Part shown: positions 8,013 through 16,427 of the stretch, in pieces
Position numbering within the stretch: the first letter of the stretch is position 1
Layout of the letters: the number at the start of each line of letters is the position of its first letter
From: an uncultured Erythrobacter sp.
GTDB taxonomy: Bacteria > Pseudomonadota > Alphaproteobacteria > Sphingomonadales > Sphingomonadaceae
Assembly (NCBI GenBank): GCA_947488085.1
Contig: CANKYI010000001.1
Span: forward strand, 2,675,928-2,739,927
Direction: 5' to 3'
DNA: 64,000 nt
Program-made: the position numbers and the translations under genes
The notes under the pieces: generated by a model
The model's database searches: none
Seen by the model: only the letters and a program-made list of their open reading frames with translations
What the model was told of the DNA's origin: nothing

Positions 8013-9251
8013 ATGCGCCGCACATTGCTTCTTTCTGCGACCTGTATTGCTGGACTTGCCGCAGTGTTTTGGGCGGTGCCAGACAGCTGGGCGCAGCGTG
8101 ATGTCGTGATGCTCGAACCTGAAGAGGCGCAGGCCGAACTGGAGCGTGCAACTCGCGAAAGCGAACGGGCGCAAGCCCGCGCCGATCGGTTGGCCAGTGA
8201 AGCCGAGGCGGCAACTGAAGCGGCAGACAGAACAGCGCGTGAAGCCGCTAGTCTCGCCGCGCAAATTCAGGCTTCCGAGGCTGATATCACGGCCGCGCGC
8301 GCGCGTTTTTCTATCGCACAGGCAGAGCGTGATGCGCTCTCCCGGCGTTTGGCAGAGCGCCGCCAGCCGCTCGTTCGGCTTACAGGTGCCTTGCAAACGA
8401 CTGCACGTCGTCCTTTGGCATTGTCGGCGTTGCAGCCCGGATCGCTCAAAGACCTCGTCTATGTCCGCGCAGTTCTGGACGCGGCGGTCCCCGAAATTCG
8501 CCAGCGTACATCTGCTCTTCGCGCTGAATTGGAAAAGGGGCGCTTGCTGGAACAGCGGGCTTCGCAGGCTCTGACCGCCCTTCGCCAAAGTGAGGAAGGT
8601 TTGCAGGCAAGGCGTGCTGAACTGACCGAGTTGGAAACTCGCCAGCGCCTCACTTCGCGTGAGGCCCGCAGCAACGCCGCACGCGAAGGCGAGCGGGCTT
8701 TGGCATTGGCTGAAGAAGCGCGGGACCTTGATGGATTGATCGACCGGATCGATGATGCTGCGGAGTTGCGGCGCGAACTGGCAGCCTTGCCGGGGCCGAT
8801 CATGCGTCCTGCTGATATCGGCGGCGCTGTGGTGGGGCAGGGTGACGCTATCGAGCCGTCGCCCTCACCGACCGCGTCTAGCGCACGCCTAGCTGGCTTC
8901 CAGCTGCCGGTTCAGGGACGCACTATTGCGGGGTTCGGGCAACTGCGCGATAGCGGATCACGCTCAACCAGCCTCGAACTTGCCCCCGCACCGGGTGCGC
9001 AAGTGGTCGCCCCAGCATCGGGACGCATCGCTTTTGCTGGCCCATATCGCGGTTTTGAGCGAATCGTGATTATTGAACATTCCGGCGGCTGGACCAGCCT
9101 TGTCACAGGGCTTGACCGGATCAGCGTCAATGTTGGCGATGATGTGATCGCAGGCTCCCCCTTGGGGGTGACCGGCAATGAAGAGCCAGTGGTGACGATT
9201 GAGCTGCGGCGCGATGGCGAGCCCGTTAACCCTCTCAATTATCTTGGTTAA
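8013..9251 (+). CDS. EnvC-like murein hydrolase activator with degenerate LytM domain
   Basis: A 412-residue protein with a Sec signal peptide (MRRTLLLSATCIAGLAAVF…, probable cleavage after SWA), a long Ala/Glu/Arg-rich coiled coil (about residues 35–260), and a C-terminal M23-fold domain. The zinc ligands are absent: the HxxxD position reads STSLE and the HxHFE position reads VVTIEL. Such degenerate LytM factors (EnvC type) do not cut peptidoglycan themselves but activate cell-wall amidases at the septum. It follows rlmH by five bases and precedes the S41 protease gene, an order seen in many Alphaproteobacteria. The activator role is inferred from architecture. Confidence 0.88.
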   Translation: MRRTLLLSATCIAGLAAVFWAVPDSWAQRDVVMLEPEEAQAELERATRESERAQARADRLASEAEAATEAADRTAREAASLAAQIQASEADITAARARFSIAQAERDALSRRLAERRQPLVRLTGALQTTARRPLALSALQPGSLKDLVYVRAVLDAAVPEIRQRTSALRAELEKGRLLEQRASQALTALRQSEEGLQARRAELTELETRQRLTSREARSNAAREGERALALAEEARDLDGLIDRIDDAAELRRELAALPGPIMRPADIGGAVVGQGDAIEPSPSPTASSARLAGFQLPVQGRTIAGFGQLRDSGSRSTSLELAPAPGAQVVAPASGRIAFAGPYRGFERIVIIEHSGGWTSLVTGLDRISVNVGDDVIAGSPLGVTGNEEPVVTIELRRDGEPVNPLNYLG

Positions 9252-9407
9252 TTGAGGGGTATCTCTCCGCGTGACTAGTCGCAATTCCTAACCTTGCCGT
9301 TGTCACATGCCCCGCGTCGGGACGTGTCAATCGCTCATCGAGTTCTCATCTGGCGTTCAGCCACGCAAACATATACCAATGCGCTGTCAAAGGAGCACTT
9401 CCGCTTT

Positions 9408-10751
9408 ATGAAAATTGCCGCCCTTCTTCGCAGCGCCGCTCTGGTCACAGCTGTCGCGTTAATCCCCGCCACCACCACCACCATGGCGCAGGTCGATGGC
9501 CGTGCGGGGCCAGAACTGGCCAAGGTGTTTGCGGTCTACCAGCGTATTCAGGCGAATTATGTTGAGCCAGTCGAAGACGAAGTGCTGGTGCGCGGTATGA
9601 TCGACGGAATGCTCTCCGCACTCGATCCGCATTCGGGCTATCTCGACGGAAGCGATCTTCAGCGGCTTAACACTATGATCGACGGCAATTATTCCGGCCT
9701 TGGCCTATCGGTCATTATGGAAGACGGCGCGGTCAAAGTGATTTCCCCGTTCAAAGGCAGCCCGGCGGACCAACAGGGCATCAAAGCGGGCGACTTCATT
9801 ACGCACCTTGATGGCGAACTTATTTATGGCGGTGAGCTGGATGATGCCGTTGCGCGGATGCGCGGCAAAGAAGGCACTTCGATCAAACTGACGATTTTCC
9901 GCCCTGGTCGCGATGAACCCTTCGAGGTCGATGTAACTCGCGGTGTCATTGAGTTGGAGCCGGTGACGCACTCGCTTGAGGGCGGTAATATTGGCGTTAT
10001 CTCAGTCAACGAATTCTCTGCTGATGTGGGATCGGACGTCTATCGCGCGTGGGAAGCTTTGCAGAGCGAAGCCAGCGGTCGGATGGGTGGATTGGTGCTT
10101 GATCTGCGCTCAAATCCGGGCGGTTCACTGGATGAAGCGGTCGCGTTGTCTGACCTGTTCCTCGACTCCGGTCGCATTGTGTCACAGCGAGGCCGCGCAC
10201 GCGGTGAAACGCTGCTGTATGATGCAGAAACGGTGTTCCGCGGCGATATGGCTGAAGGTGTTCCGGTGATTGTCTTGATCGATGCGGGCTCGGCGTCGGC
10301 ATCGGAAATTGTCGCTGGCGCGTTGCAGGATCACCGCCGCGCTTTGATCATGGGCCAGCGCAGCTTTGGCAAGGGTTCAGTTCAATCGCTCCTGCCGCTT
10401 GGTTCGGACGCAGCTTTGAAGCTGACGACGGCGCGGTATTTCACGCCATCGGGTAAGTCGGTTCAGGAAGGCGGAATTGCTCCCGATATCCGTGTGCCGC
10501 AGCTGTCGGATCCCGATTTTGCTCTGCGCGAACGGTATCAGACACGCGAATCCGATTTGCGCGGCCATCTGGTCAATGAGCTTGGCATTGATGATGCGGA
10601 GTTGGAGGATGACACGATTGAAGATCCGCGTTTCCTGCAAACCTCCGAGCAGCTTGAGGAGCTAGGGGTGGAGGATTTCCAACTGCACTACGCATTGGAA
10701 ACTCTACGACGGACCACAGCGAGTTCGGTTGCGCTCAGCACGCGCCGTTGA
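9408..10751 (+). CDS. S41 family carboxyl-terminal processing protease
   Basis: The 447-residue protein has a signal peptide (MKIAALLRSAALVTAVALIP…), a PDZ domain (about residues 90–170, GLSVIMEDGAVKVISPFKGSPA) and an S41 peptidase domain with the catalytic serine in GSASASEIVAGAL and the catalytic lysine in QRSFGKGSVQSLLPL. CtpA-type proteases trim periplasmic proteins and cell-wall hydrolases from their C-termini. ATG 9408 follows AAGGAG; the frame is open to 9294 but that segment lacks protein character. It lies directly after the EnvC-like gene, consistent with joint control of peptidoglycan hydrolysis. Confidence 0.94.
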   Translation: MKIAALLRSAALVTAVALIPATTTTMAQVDGRAGPELAKVFAVYQRIQANYVEPVEDEVLVRGMIDGMLSALDPHSGYLDGSDLQRLNTMIDGNYSGLGLSVIMEDGAVKVISPFKGSPADQQGIKAGDFITHLDGELIYGGELDDAVARMRGKEGTSIKLTIFRPGRDEPFEVDVTRGVIELEPVTHSLEGGNIGVISVNEFSADVGSDVYRAWEALQSEASGRMGGLVLDLRSNPGGSLDEAVALSDLFLDSGRIVSQRGRARGETLLYDAETVFRGDMAEGVPVIVLIDAGSASASEIVAGALQDHRRALIMGQRSFGKGSVQSLLPLGSDAALKLTTARYFTPSGKSVQEGGIAPDIRVPQLSDPDFALRERYQTRESDLRGHLVNELGIDDAELEDDTIEDPRFLQTSEQLEELGVEDFQLHYALETLRRTTASSVALSTRR

Positions 10752-10802
10752 GCAACCGTTGTTGATCGAACGCGGCTAGGCAATCCGTATGCTAGCCCCT
10801 AA

Positions 10803-11264
10803 ATGGAGCGCATGAGCGGTCTAAACCAAGCACGCGCCCTGGCGCTGGCGCTTCCTGCGGGGTTGCTGGGCGGGGCGTATATTTCCCAATATGGCTTTGA
10901 CCTGTTCCCGTGCGAGATGTGCTGGTGGCAGCGCTGGCCCCATTTCGCTGCACTTGGCTTTGCAGCCTTGTCCTACGTTATTGCCCCTGCGCGGGTATGG
11001 GTGGCGCTTGCAGGATTGGCGATCATCACATCGGGTCTAATCGGTGGGTTCCATGCTGGCGTTGAATATGGCTGGTGGGAAGGGATCACCGGTTGCAGTT
11101 CTTTGCCCAGCGCGATTGACGTCATGGATGTCTCCGCCGCGCCTTTGGTGCGATGCGATGTCGCACCGTGGAGCCTGTTTGGCGTGTCGTTGGCAGGATG
11201 GAATTTCCTTATTTCTTGCATCGGTGGTGGAGCCGTTCTGGCGCTTGCTGCGTATAAGAAGTAA
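10803..11264 (+). CDS. DsbB family disulfide bond formation protein
   Basis: A 153-residue membrane protein with four predicted transmembrane helices. Between helices 1 and 2 is the redox pair CEMCWWQRW; a second cysteine pair lies in the second periplasmic loop (GCSSLP … VRCD). These are the two cysteine pairs of DsbB/DsbI, which pass electrons from thiol oxidases to quinone in the inner membrane. It lies between the S41 protease and coq7, a ubiquinone-synthesis gene. ATG 10812 (MSGLNQ) is an alternative start. Confidence 0.9.
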   Translation: MERMSGLNQARALALALPAGLLGGAYISQYGFDLFPCEMCWWQRWPHFAALGFAALSYVIAPARVWVALAGLAIITSGLIGGFHAGVEYGWWEGITGCSSLPSAIDVMDVSAAPLVRCDVAPWSLFGVSLAGWNFLISCIGGGAVLALAAYKK

Positions 11265-11291
11265 GAGAAATGACGATTTCGGGAGTGAATA

Positions 11292-11813
11292 ATGGAACGC
11301 GATGAACTTCACCGCATGATCCGCGTTGACCAAGCCGGTGAATTCGGTGCGACGCGCATTTATGAAGGCCAGTTGGCCGTCATGGGTGACCGTGGCCCGC
11401 ATTCAGCTGAAATCCGCCATATGGCAGAGCAGGAAGAGGGTCACCGCGCTCGCTTCGATGCTGAACTGGCCAAGCGCGGCGTGCGCCCGACCGCTCTCCA
11501 TCCATTTTGGTCCGCGGCAGGATACGCTTTGGGCGCAGGCACAGCATTGTTGGGGCCAGAGGCCGCAATGGCATGCACAGCCGCGGTAGAAGAAGAGATC
11601 GACAAACACTACTCCGAACAGCTCGACCGCCTTGCCGAAACCGGGAGTGAACCTGAATTGGCCGAGATGATAGAGGAATTTCGCGAGGATGAGCGCGAGC
11701 ACCGTGATGCCGCGCTCGCCAATGGTGCGGAAAATGCGCCCGCCTATCCCATCCTTTCCGGCGCGATCCGTCTGGGTTGCCGCATTGCGATTAAGGTGAG
11801 TGAGCGGGTTTGA
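11292..11813 (+). CDS. coq7: Demethoxyubiquinone hydroxylase (COQ7/CAT5 family)
   Basis: A 173-residue di-iron protein of the COQ7 family, which hydroxylates the demethoxyubiquinol ring late in ubiquinone synthesis. The four-helix di-iron ligands are visible: DQAGEFGATRIYEGQ, EQEEGHRARF, EEEIDKHY and EDEREHRDAAL. ATG 11292 follows GGGAGTGAATA. It sits 27 bases after the DsbB-like gene, whose product needs quinone, so the two may be co-expressed. Confidence 0.93.
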   Translation: MERDELHRMIRVDQAGEFGATRIYEGQLAVMGDRGPHSAEIRHMAEQEEGHRARFDAELAKRGVRPTALHPFWSAAGYALGAGTALLGPEAAMACTAAVEEEIDKHYSEQLDRLAETGSEPELAEMIEEFREDEREHRDAALANGAENAPAYPILSGAIRLGCRIAIKVSERV

Positions 11814-11913
11814 GAATTTGCGCGCGACTTCAGTAGCGGTTCAGCCGGTGCTATCTATCGCGACTGAAACACCTTGCGCGCACAGTCCCCTTGCGCATTT
11901 GAGAGGATCCAGA

Positions 11914-12546
11914 ATGCTTAATGCCTCACGCCTTGCGATCATTGTCCCTTTCGCAGCGCTTGCTTTTGCGAGCCCTGCTGCTGCGCAGGATTCAGCCGGT
12001 GATCGGGTTAATATGGTTATCGCTTATGACGAAGACGATTGCCCTGAACCGACCCAGGAAGGTGAGATCGTTGTTTGCGAAATTCTAGTTGAGGCAGACC
12101 GCTATCGCATTCCTTCCAATCTTCGCCAAAGCGATTCGCCCGACAACACTGCATGGGCGCGCCGAGTGGAGAGCATTCGCTATGTCGGCGATTTTGGGGC
12201 GATGTCCTGTGATCCGGCAGGAGCGGGCGGTTTTACCGGCTGCACACAAAAGTTCATCGAAGCTGCCTATGCCGACCGAGCCGAAGGGGAAAGCATCCGG
12301 TTTGGCCAATTGATCGAAGAAGCACGACAAGAGCGCCTTTCGACCATCGATGAAGATGCGGCGGCGGAGCAGGAGCGCGTTGAACAGATTGAGCGCGAAT
12401 ATCTCGATCGGCTTGAGCGGGAGCGTTCGCAAGTTCTACCCGGTGAAGAGCAATTGCCTGCGGTCACGCCAGGCACTGCACCGGCTGAACCAGCACCAGC
12501 TGAGCCAGCAACGGTTGGTCCTCCTGTCGAAGAGCCAGCGGCCTAA
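11914..12546 (+). CDS. Secreted protein of unknown function with acidic/proline-rich tail
   Basis: The product (210 residues from ATG 11914, with AGAGGA upstream) has a clear signal peptide ending at AAAQDS. The mature part has four cysteines (DDCPEP, VVCEIL, SCDPAG, GCTQKF) that could form two disulfides. A Glu/Arg-rich helical stretch (about 135–175) follows, then a Pro-Ala-Glu repeat-like tail (PAEPAPAEPA). I do not recognise a named domain. It resembles small sphingomonad periplasmic proteins of unknown role. A longer frame reaches 11800 within the end of coq7, but the signal peptide marks the real start. It converges with the epimerase gene six bases away. Confidence 0.75.
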   Translation: MLNASRLAIIVPFAALAFASPAAAQDSAGDRVNMVIAYDEDDCPEPTQEGEIVVCEILVEADRYRIPSNLRQSDSPDNTAWARRVESIRYVGDFGAMSCDPAGAGGFTGCTQKFIEAAYADRAEGESIRFGQLIEEARQERLSTIDEDAAAEQERVEQIEREYLDRLERERSQVLPGEEQLPAVTPGTAPAEPAPAEPATVGPPVEEPAA

Positions 12547-12552
12547 GCCAAT

Positions 12553-13566
12553 CTAAATCTGATAATAGTCGCGATACCACGCGACGAATTGCTTAATCCC
12601 TTCGCGGACATCGGTTTGCGGAGTGTATCCGGTCAATTCGTGTAGCAGGGTCGCGTTGGCCCAGGTCGCGGGCACATCGCCCTTTTGCATGGGCATGAAG
12701 TTCTTCATCGCCTCGCGCTCGCATTCGCTCTCAATTGCTTCAACAAAGTCCATCAGGCGCACCTTGTCGCTATTGCCGATATTAACCACCCGCCATGGCG
12801 CAGCAGGGGAGAGGGAGTCCCATTCGGGAATGTCATCGCGGCTTTCCGGACGCACGGGAGGTTTGTCCACCAACAGCCGAATGCCGCGCACCAGATCGGT
12901 CACATAGGTGAAGTCCCGGAACATATCGCCATTGTTGTAAATATCGATTGGCGTTCCCTCCAGAATGCCACGCGTGAATTTGAACAAGGCCATGTCAGGG
13001 CGACCCCAAGGGCCATAGACCGTGAAAAAGCGAAAGCATGTCGTCGGCAGATTCCACAAATGCGCATAAGAATGCGTCATCGCTTCATTGGCCTTTTTAG
13101 TCGCAGCATACAGCGTCAACGGAGTGTCGCACTTCTCCCGCTCATCAAAAGGCATGTCCTCATTCGCGCCATAGACAGAGCTGGTCGACGCCATGAGCAG
13201 GTGATCCACACTCAGCTCGCGCGCGCATTCCATCACGTTGAATGCGCCAGTCAGGTTTGCATCGACATAGGCGCGCGGGTTCTCAAGACTGTATCTGACG
13301 CCCGCTTGGGCCGCCAAATGGACGATAATGTCCGGCTGTGTTTCCATCGCCAAAGCGTGCAGTGAATCGAAATCCTCCAGCATTGCATGGGTGCAGCGGA
13401 AGTTTGGATTTTGTAGCAACATCTGATGCCGGCGCTCTTTTAAGCGGACATCGTAATAATCGGTCATCCCGTCAAAGCCCACGACACGAAAGCCTTCGTT
13501 GAGCAAAAGCTGAGCGAGATGGAAGCCAATGAAACCGGCGGAACCTGTGATGAGGACGGTGCGCAT
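12553..13566 (-). CDS. UDP-glucuronate 4-epimerase-like NAD-dependent epimerase
   Basis: This 337-residue extended short-chain dehydrogenase/reductase has the Rossmann motif TGSAGFIG at the N-terminus, GFDGMTDYYDVRLKERR (typical of UDP-glucuronic acid 4-epimerases), the catalytic YAATKKA, and FTVYGPWGRPDMAL. It would interconvert UDP-glucuronate and UDP-galacturonate, supplying an acidic sugar donor in the cytoplasm. The start is ATG 13566. It is on the minus strand downstream of the initiating sugar transferase and is the outermost gene of the polysaccharide locus. Substrate assignment rests on sequence resemblance to the LpsL/CapI group. Confidence 0.88.
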   Translation of the reverse strand: MRTVLITGSAGFIGFHLAQLLLNEGFRVVGFDGMTDYYDVRLKERRHQMLLQNPNFRCTHAMLEDFDSLHALAMETQPDIIVHLAAQAGVRYSLENPRAYVDANLTGAFNVMECARELSVDHLLMASTSSVYGANEDMPFDEREKCDTPLTLYAATKKANEAMTHSYAHLWNLPTTCFRFFTVYGPWGRPDMALFKFTRGILEGTPIDIYNNGDMFRDFTYVTDLVRGIRLLVDKPPVRPESRDDIPEWDSLSPAAPWRVVNIGNSDKVRLMDFVEAIESECEREAMKNFMPMQKGDVPATWANATLLHELTGYTPQTDVREGIKQFVAWYRDYYQI

Positions 13567-13639
13567 CAATTATGCCCTTGTGAACGGGAAGTTTGCATCA
13601 CCCAAAAGAGGGTCGTGACTAGGTGCTTGTGTAAGCGAT

Positions 13640-15010
13640 TTATTTTGCGCCCGTCCCTGTAAATATCACCCGGAACGTCTTGAGGACGATAAGGAAATCA
13701 AGCCACATTGAGATATTTTTGACGTAGTAAAAGTCAAAACGCAGCTTTGCGTGAACGTCTGTTACGTCAGTCACGTGGCCCTGATTGACCTGAGCCCAGC
13801 CGGTGATGCCAGGCCGCACGATGTGGCGATAGGAGTAAAATGGAAGCTCCTTTTCGTACCAATCGGACAGTGATGTCGCTTCGGGGCGCGGCCCAATCCA
13901 GCTCATTTCGCCGTTCAGTACGTTCAAGATTTGCGGGAGCTCATCCATCCGGCTCTTGCGCAGAAACTTACCCAGCCTGGTGATGCGATCATCGTCCGAT
14001 TTTGTCATTGCGTCGTCGCGTTGTGCCGCTTCGCCACCGGCAACGGAGCGTTCTTGCATGGTGCGGAATTTGATCATCTTGAACGCTTCACCGCGAAATC
14101 CCATGCGCTCTTGCACGAAGAACGCGCGCCCTGGTGAATCCAATTTGATCAGCAATCCAACGATGAGAAAAGCGACAAGGCAAAAGGGCAATAGTGCAAA
14201 CGATATGATGATATCGATCATCCGCTTGGTTGTCATATAGGGGGCGTTGGGGATGAGCGAGCCGAGGTCATTTTCGCTCAGATGGTTGATCTTCACTTGC
14301 CCGGACTGGGCTTCGGCAACCTGTCTATAGTGGTAGACAGGGGTGCCGGCGAGTGATGCTGCCGCGAACAGCCTCTCCCATTCTGAGGAGTGATCGTGAT
14401 GAAGGTCAGCAACGATCGAGCCGTCCAATCGGCGTGCCTCGATATAACTACGCAGCTCCTCCAAAGGCGGGGCCGGGACATATTGGCCCTCTATGAGAAC
14501 TTCGTCAGTGCGACCTCCAGCGACCACATACTGCAGTTGAAAAGCACGGCGAAGCAGTATCGCCAGTCCAAAACTCACAACCACACCGCCCAGTGCACCA
14601 ATTGCGAACTGATAGGCCGAATAGTCAAACCTAAACACTGCAATCGCAGACAGAGCCCCGGCATAGGCCAGGAAATTGACCGGAAAGACATACGAGAGAA
14701 GTCGGGATTTCGCATAGGATCTAAGCTTGCGCATCACGAACCACACCATGATCGCAGCTAAGGCGAGTGCGACCATTGTGTTCACAAAGTTTGGCGATTC
14801 AATAGAGCCGCGCAAGAGTACCAGCCAATTGAACGCAGGAGGGAAAACGGCTGCTAGGAGGTGGCAGACCAACGACACTTCGGGCCGCGACACCGCCCGG
14901 CGGATCCATGCAGAACGCATTGAAGTGGTTGACGTGCCTGTGATGTCCATCATTGACTGTGAATACTTAAGCACTGGCTCTTCCATGCCATCCGCAAATT
15001 TGGGGCGCAC
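13640..15010 (-). CDS. Undecaprenyl-phosphate sugar phosphotransferase (polyisoprenyl-phosphate hexose-1-P transferase)
   Basis: The protein (456 residues from GTG 15010, or 448 from ATG 14986) has several N-terminal transmembrane helices (about residues 35–145), a middle CoA-binding-like domain, then a transmembrane segment (RMIDIIISFALLPFCLVAFLI split around residue 270) and the C-terminal bacterial sugar transferase domain. Key motifs are FKMIKFRTM, KSRMDELPQ, MSWIGPRPE and RPGITGWAQVNQG. WcaJ/PssY-type enzymes of this family transfer a sugar phosphate to undecaprenyl phosphate, the first membrane step of capsule or exopolysaccharide repeat-unit assembly. It thus likely initiates the polymer made by the neighbouring genes. 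Confidence 0.93.
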   Translation of the reverse strand: MRPKFADGMEEPVLKYSQSMMDITGTSTTSMRSAWIRRAVSRPEVSLVCHLLAAVFPPAFNWLVLLRGSIESPNFVNTMVALALAAIMVWFVMRKLRSYAKSRLLSYVFPVNFLAYAGALSAIAVFRFDYSAYQFAIGALGGVVVSFGLAILLRRAFQLQYVVAGGRTDEVLIEGQYVPAPPLEELRSYIEARRLDGSIVADLHHDHSSEWERLFAAASLAGTPVYHYRQVAEAQSGQVKINHLSENDLGSLIPNAPYMTTKRMIDIIISFALLPFCLVAFLIVGLLIKLDSPGRAFFVQERMGFRGEAFKMIKFRTMQERSVAGGEAAQRDDAMTKSDDDRITRLGKFLRKSRMDELPQILNVLNGEMSWIGPRPEATSLSDWYEKELPFYSYRHIVRPGITGWAQVNQGHVTDVTDVHAKLRFDFYYVKNISMWLDFLIVLKTFRVIFTGTGAK

Positions 15011-15121
15011 ATCCTTGGGCCTGGCCAGATTTAGAACTCATTGAACGGACGCCACGTGGCTTTCTTGTGAAAAGAGCAAAAGATTTGGTTTGTTCAGGGC
15101 CTTAGAGCATTGCATCTGACA

Positions 15122-15149
15122 TATCTATGGTCTTGAATCTGAGTCACAA
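15122..15149 (-). promoter_or_regulatory. Candidate promoter of the sugar phosphotransferase gene with paired GANTC sites
   Basis: On the minus strand, TTGTGA (15149–15144) and TAGATA (15127–15122) are separated by 16 bases. This is a passable sigma-70-type promoter 110–140 bases before the start codon. Between the two boxes lie two GANTC methylation sites, GAATC at 15135–15139 and GAGTC at 15141–15145. The promoter call is by eye only. Confidence 0.4.
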
Positions 15150-15190
15150 TTGTTGCGACACCTGCGATGCTACTTGGCGCGTTGCCTTGG

Positions 15191-16417
15191 TCAGGGCCGC
15201 TTTCCCGTCGCTTCGATAACGTTCAGCATTTGCCGGGCAAGGTGAACACGATCGTAATTCTGCGCGGCATCAAGAGCATTTTGCGTCAATTCGGCATACA
15301 GCGCTTTGTCTGTTTTGAGCCGCATAATCGCATCTGCCAGCGCCTGTGAATTTTCGGGTTCGAACAAAATCCCCGCTTCATGTTTGTTGAGAATTTCGGC
15401 CGATTCACCCTCAACTCCGTGCAAAATGGGGATTCCCATGCCCATGCACTCGAACATTTTCGACGGAATTACAGTTTTGAAAAGGTCGCTCTTTCTTAGA
15501 TGGATCACAGAGGTGTCCAGCAACGACCAGTACCGGGTCACCTCGTCCTTAGAGACGCTCGGCAAGAACTTTATGTTATCGAGACCCTGCGCGTTGGCGA
15601 TAAGCTCTTTGCGGCAGGCTCCATCACCCAAGAGCAGGATCACGATATCTTTGCCATCGGGCGCGGCGCCTAAGATCCTTGCAGAATCGATCAGTGTTTC
15701 CAACGCATGCGCCATGCCATGCGTGCCAATATATCCCGCGACAAACTTCCCTTCGAGATCGAGACTTTCGATAAGCTCCGCGTCTTTGGGCTGCGGCGTA
15801 TATCGCGTGCAATCCACACCATTTGTGATGACGTGGATTTTCGCAGCATCAATCCCGCGTTCCGTAAGGTTGCGCTTGAATGAGTTGGTGACAGCGACAA
15901 TCGCGTCGGCGCGTCGATACAGAAAAAGCTCTAGCTTTTCGAGCCAATCGAGCTTCCACGAGCTCTCCATCGCACCAACAGCCTTGATCGATTCCGGCCA
16001 AATGTCACGCAGCTCAAAAAGGAAGGGGCGCCGTTTTAATCCGCTTGCTGCCCATGCAGCGCAAGCCGCGAAGAACTGGGGCGATGTTCCGATAACCACA
16101 TCGACTTTGCGCACAAACAAAGAGGCGAGAAAGCTCGTCACCATGTAGCTGATGTAGTCGAGGATCCGTTTGGCGAAGCCTTCGTTGCGCGCGATATAAC
16201 TCCAAACGCGGATAACTCTGATGCCGTCAATGACTTCGCTTTGCCAAAGCTTGTTCTTGTATCCAGCAAAAACTGCGCCCTTGGGAAAGTTGGGGGCACA
16301 CGTAATGACAGTGACCTGATGGCTGGCATTTACCCATTCGCGGGCATGCTCAAAAGTCCGGCTTGCCGGTGCATTGACTTCAGGCGGAAAATTATCGGTG
16401 AAAAAGAGAATATGCAT
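15191..16417 (-). CDS. Glycosyltransferase family 4 (WbuB-like)
   Basis: A 408-residue GT-B glycosyltransferase. It begins MHILFFTDNFPPEVNAPA, the typical WbuB/WbnK-type start, with FELRDIWPESI near residue 130 and the GT4 donor-site segment VITNGVD and GYIGTHGMAHALE. The EX7E region reads FECMGMGIPILHGVEGE. WbuB-type enzymes transfer N-acetyl-L-fucosamine in O-antigen synthesis; here the donor could be that or another deoxy-HexNAc made by the UDP-GlcNAc dehydratase-like gene of this locus. ATG 16417 is chosen over an upstream in-frame start at 16474, which would run into the lyase-like gene; the gap to that gene is 10 bases. Confidence 0.9.
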   Translation of the reverse strand: MHILFFTDNFPPEVNAPASRTFEHAREWVNASHQVTVITCAPNFPKGAVFAGYKNKLWQSEVIDGIRVIRVWSYIARNEGFAKRILDYISYMVTSFLASLFVRKVDVVIGTSPQFFAACAAWAASGLKRRPFLFELRDIWPESIKAVGAMESSWKLDWLEKLELFLYRRADAIVAVTNSFKRNLTERGIDAAKIHVITNGVDCTRYTPQPKDAELIESLDLEGKFVAGYIGTHGMAHALETLIDSARILGAAPDGKDIVILLLGDGACRKELIANAQGLDNIKFLPSVSKDEVTRYWSLLDTSVIHLRKSDLFKTVIPSKMFECMGMGIPILHGVEGESAEILNKHEAGILFEPENSQALADAIMRLKTDKALYAELTQNALDAAQNYDRVHLARQMLNVIEATGKRP

Positions 16418-16427
16418 CAGCGCGTGA

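Noticed and set aside
8013..9251. Active M23 endopeptidase
   Set aside because: Both zinc-binding motifs are replaced, so it is called as an activator-type protein instead.
12685..13365. Long plus-strand open frame opposite the UDP-glucuronate epimerase
   Set aside because: It is antisense to a well-conserved epimerase, and its translation is rich in His and Arg without domain motifs, typical of a shadow frame.
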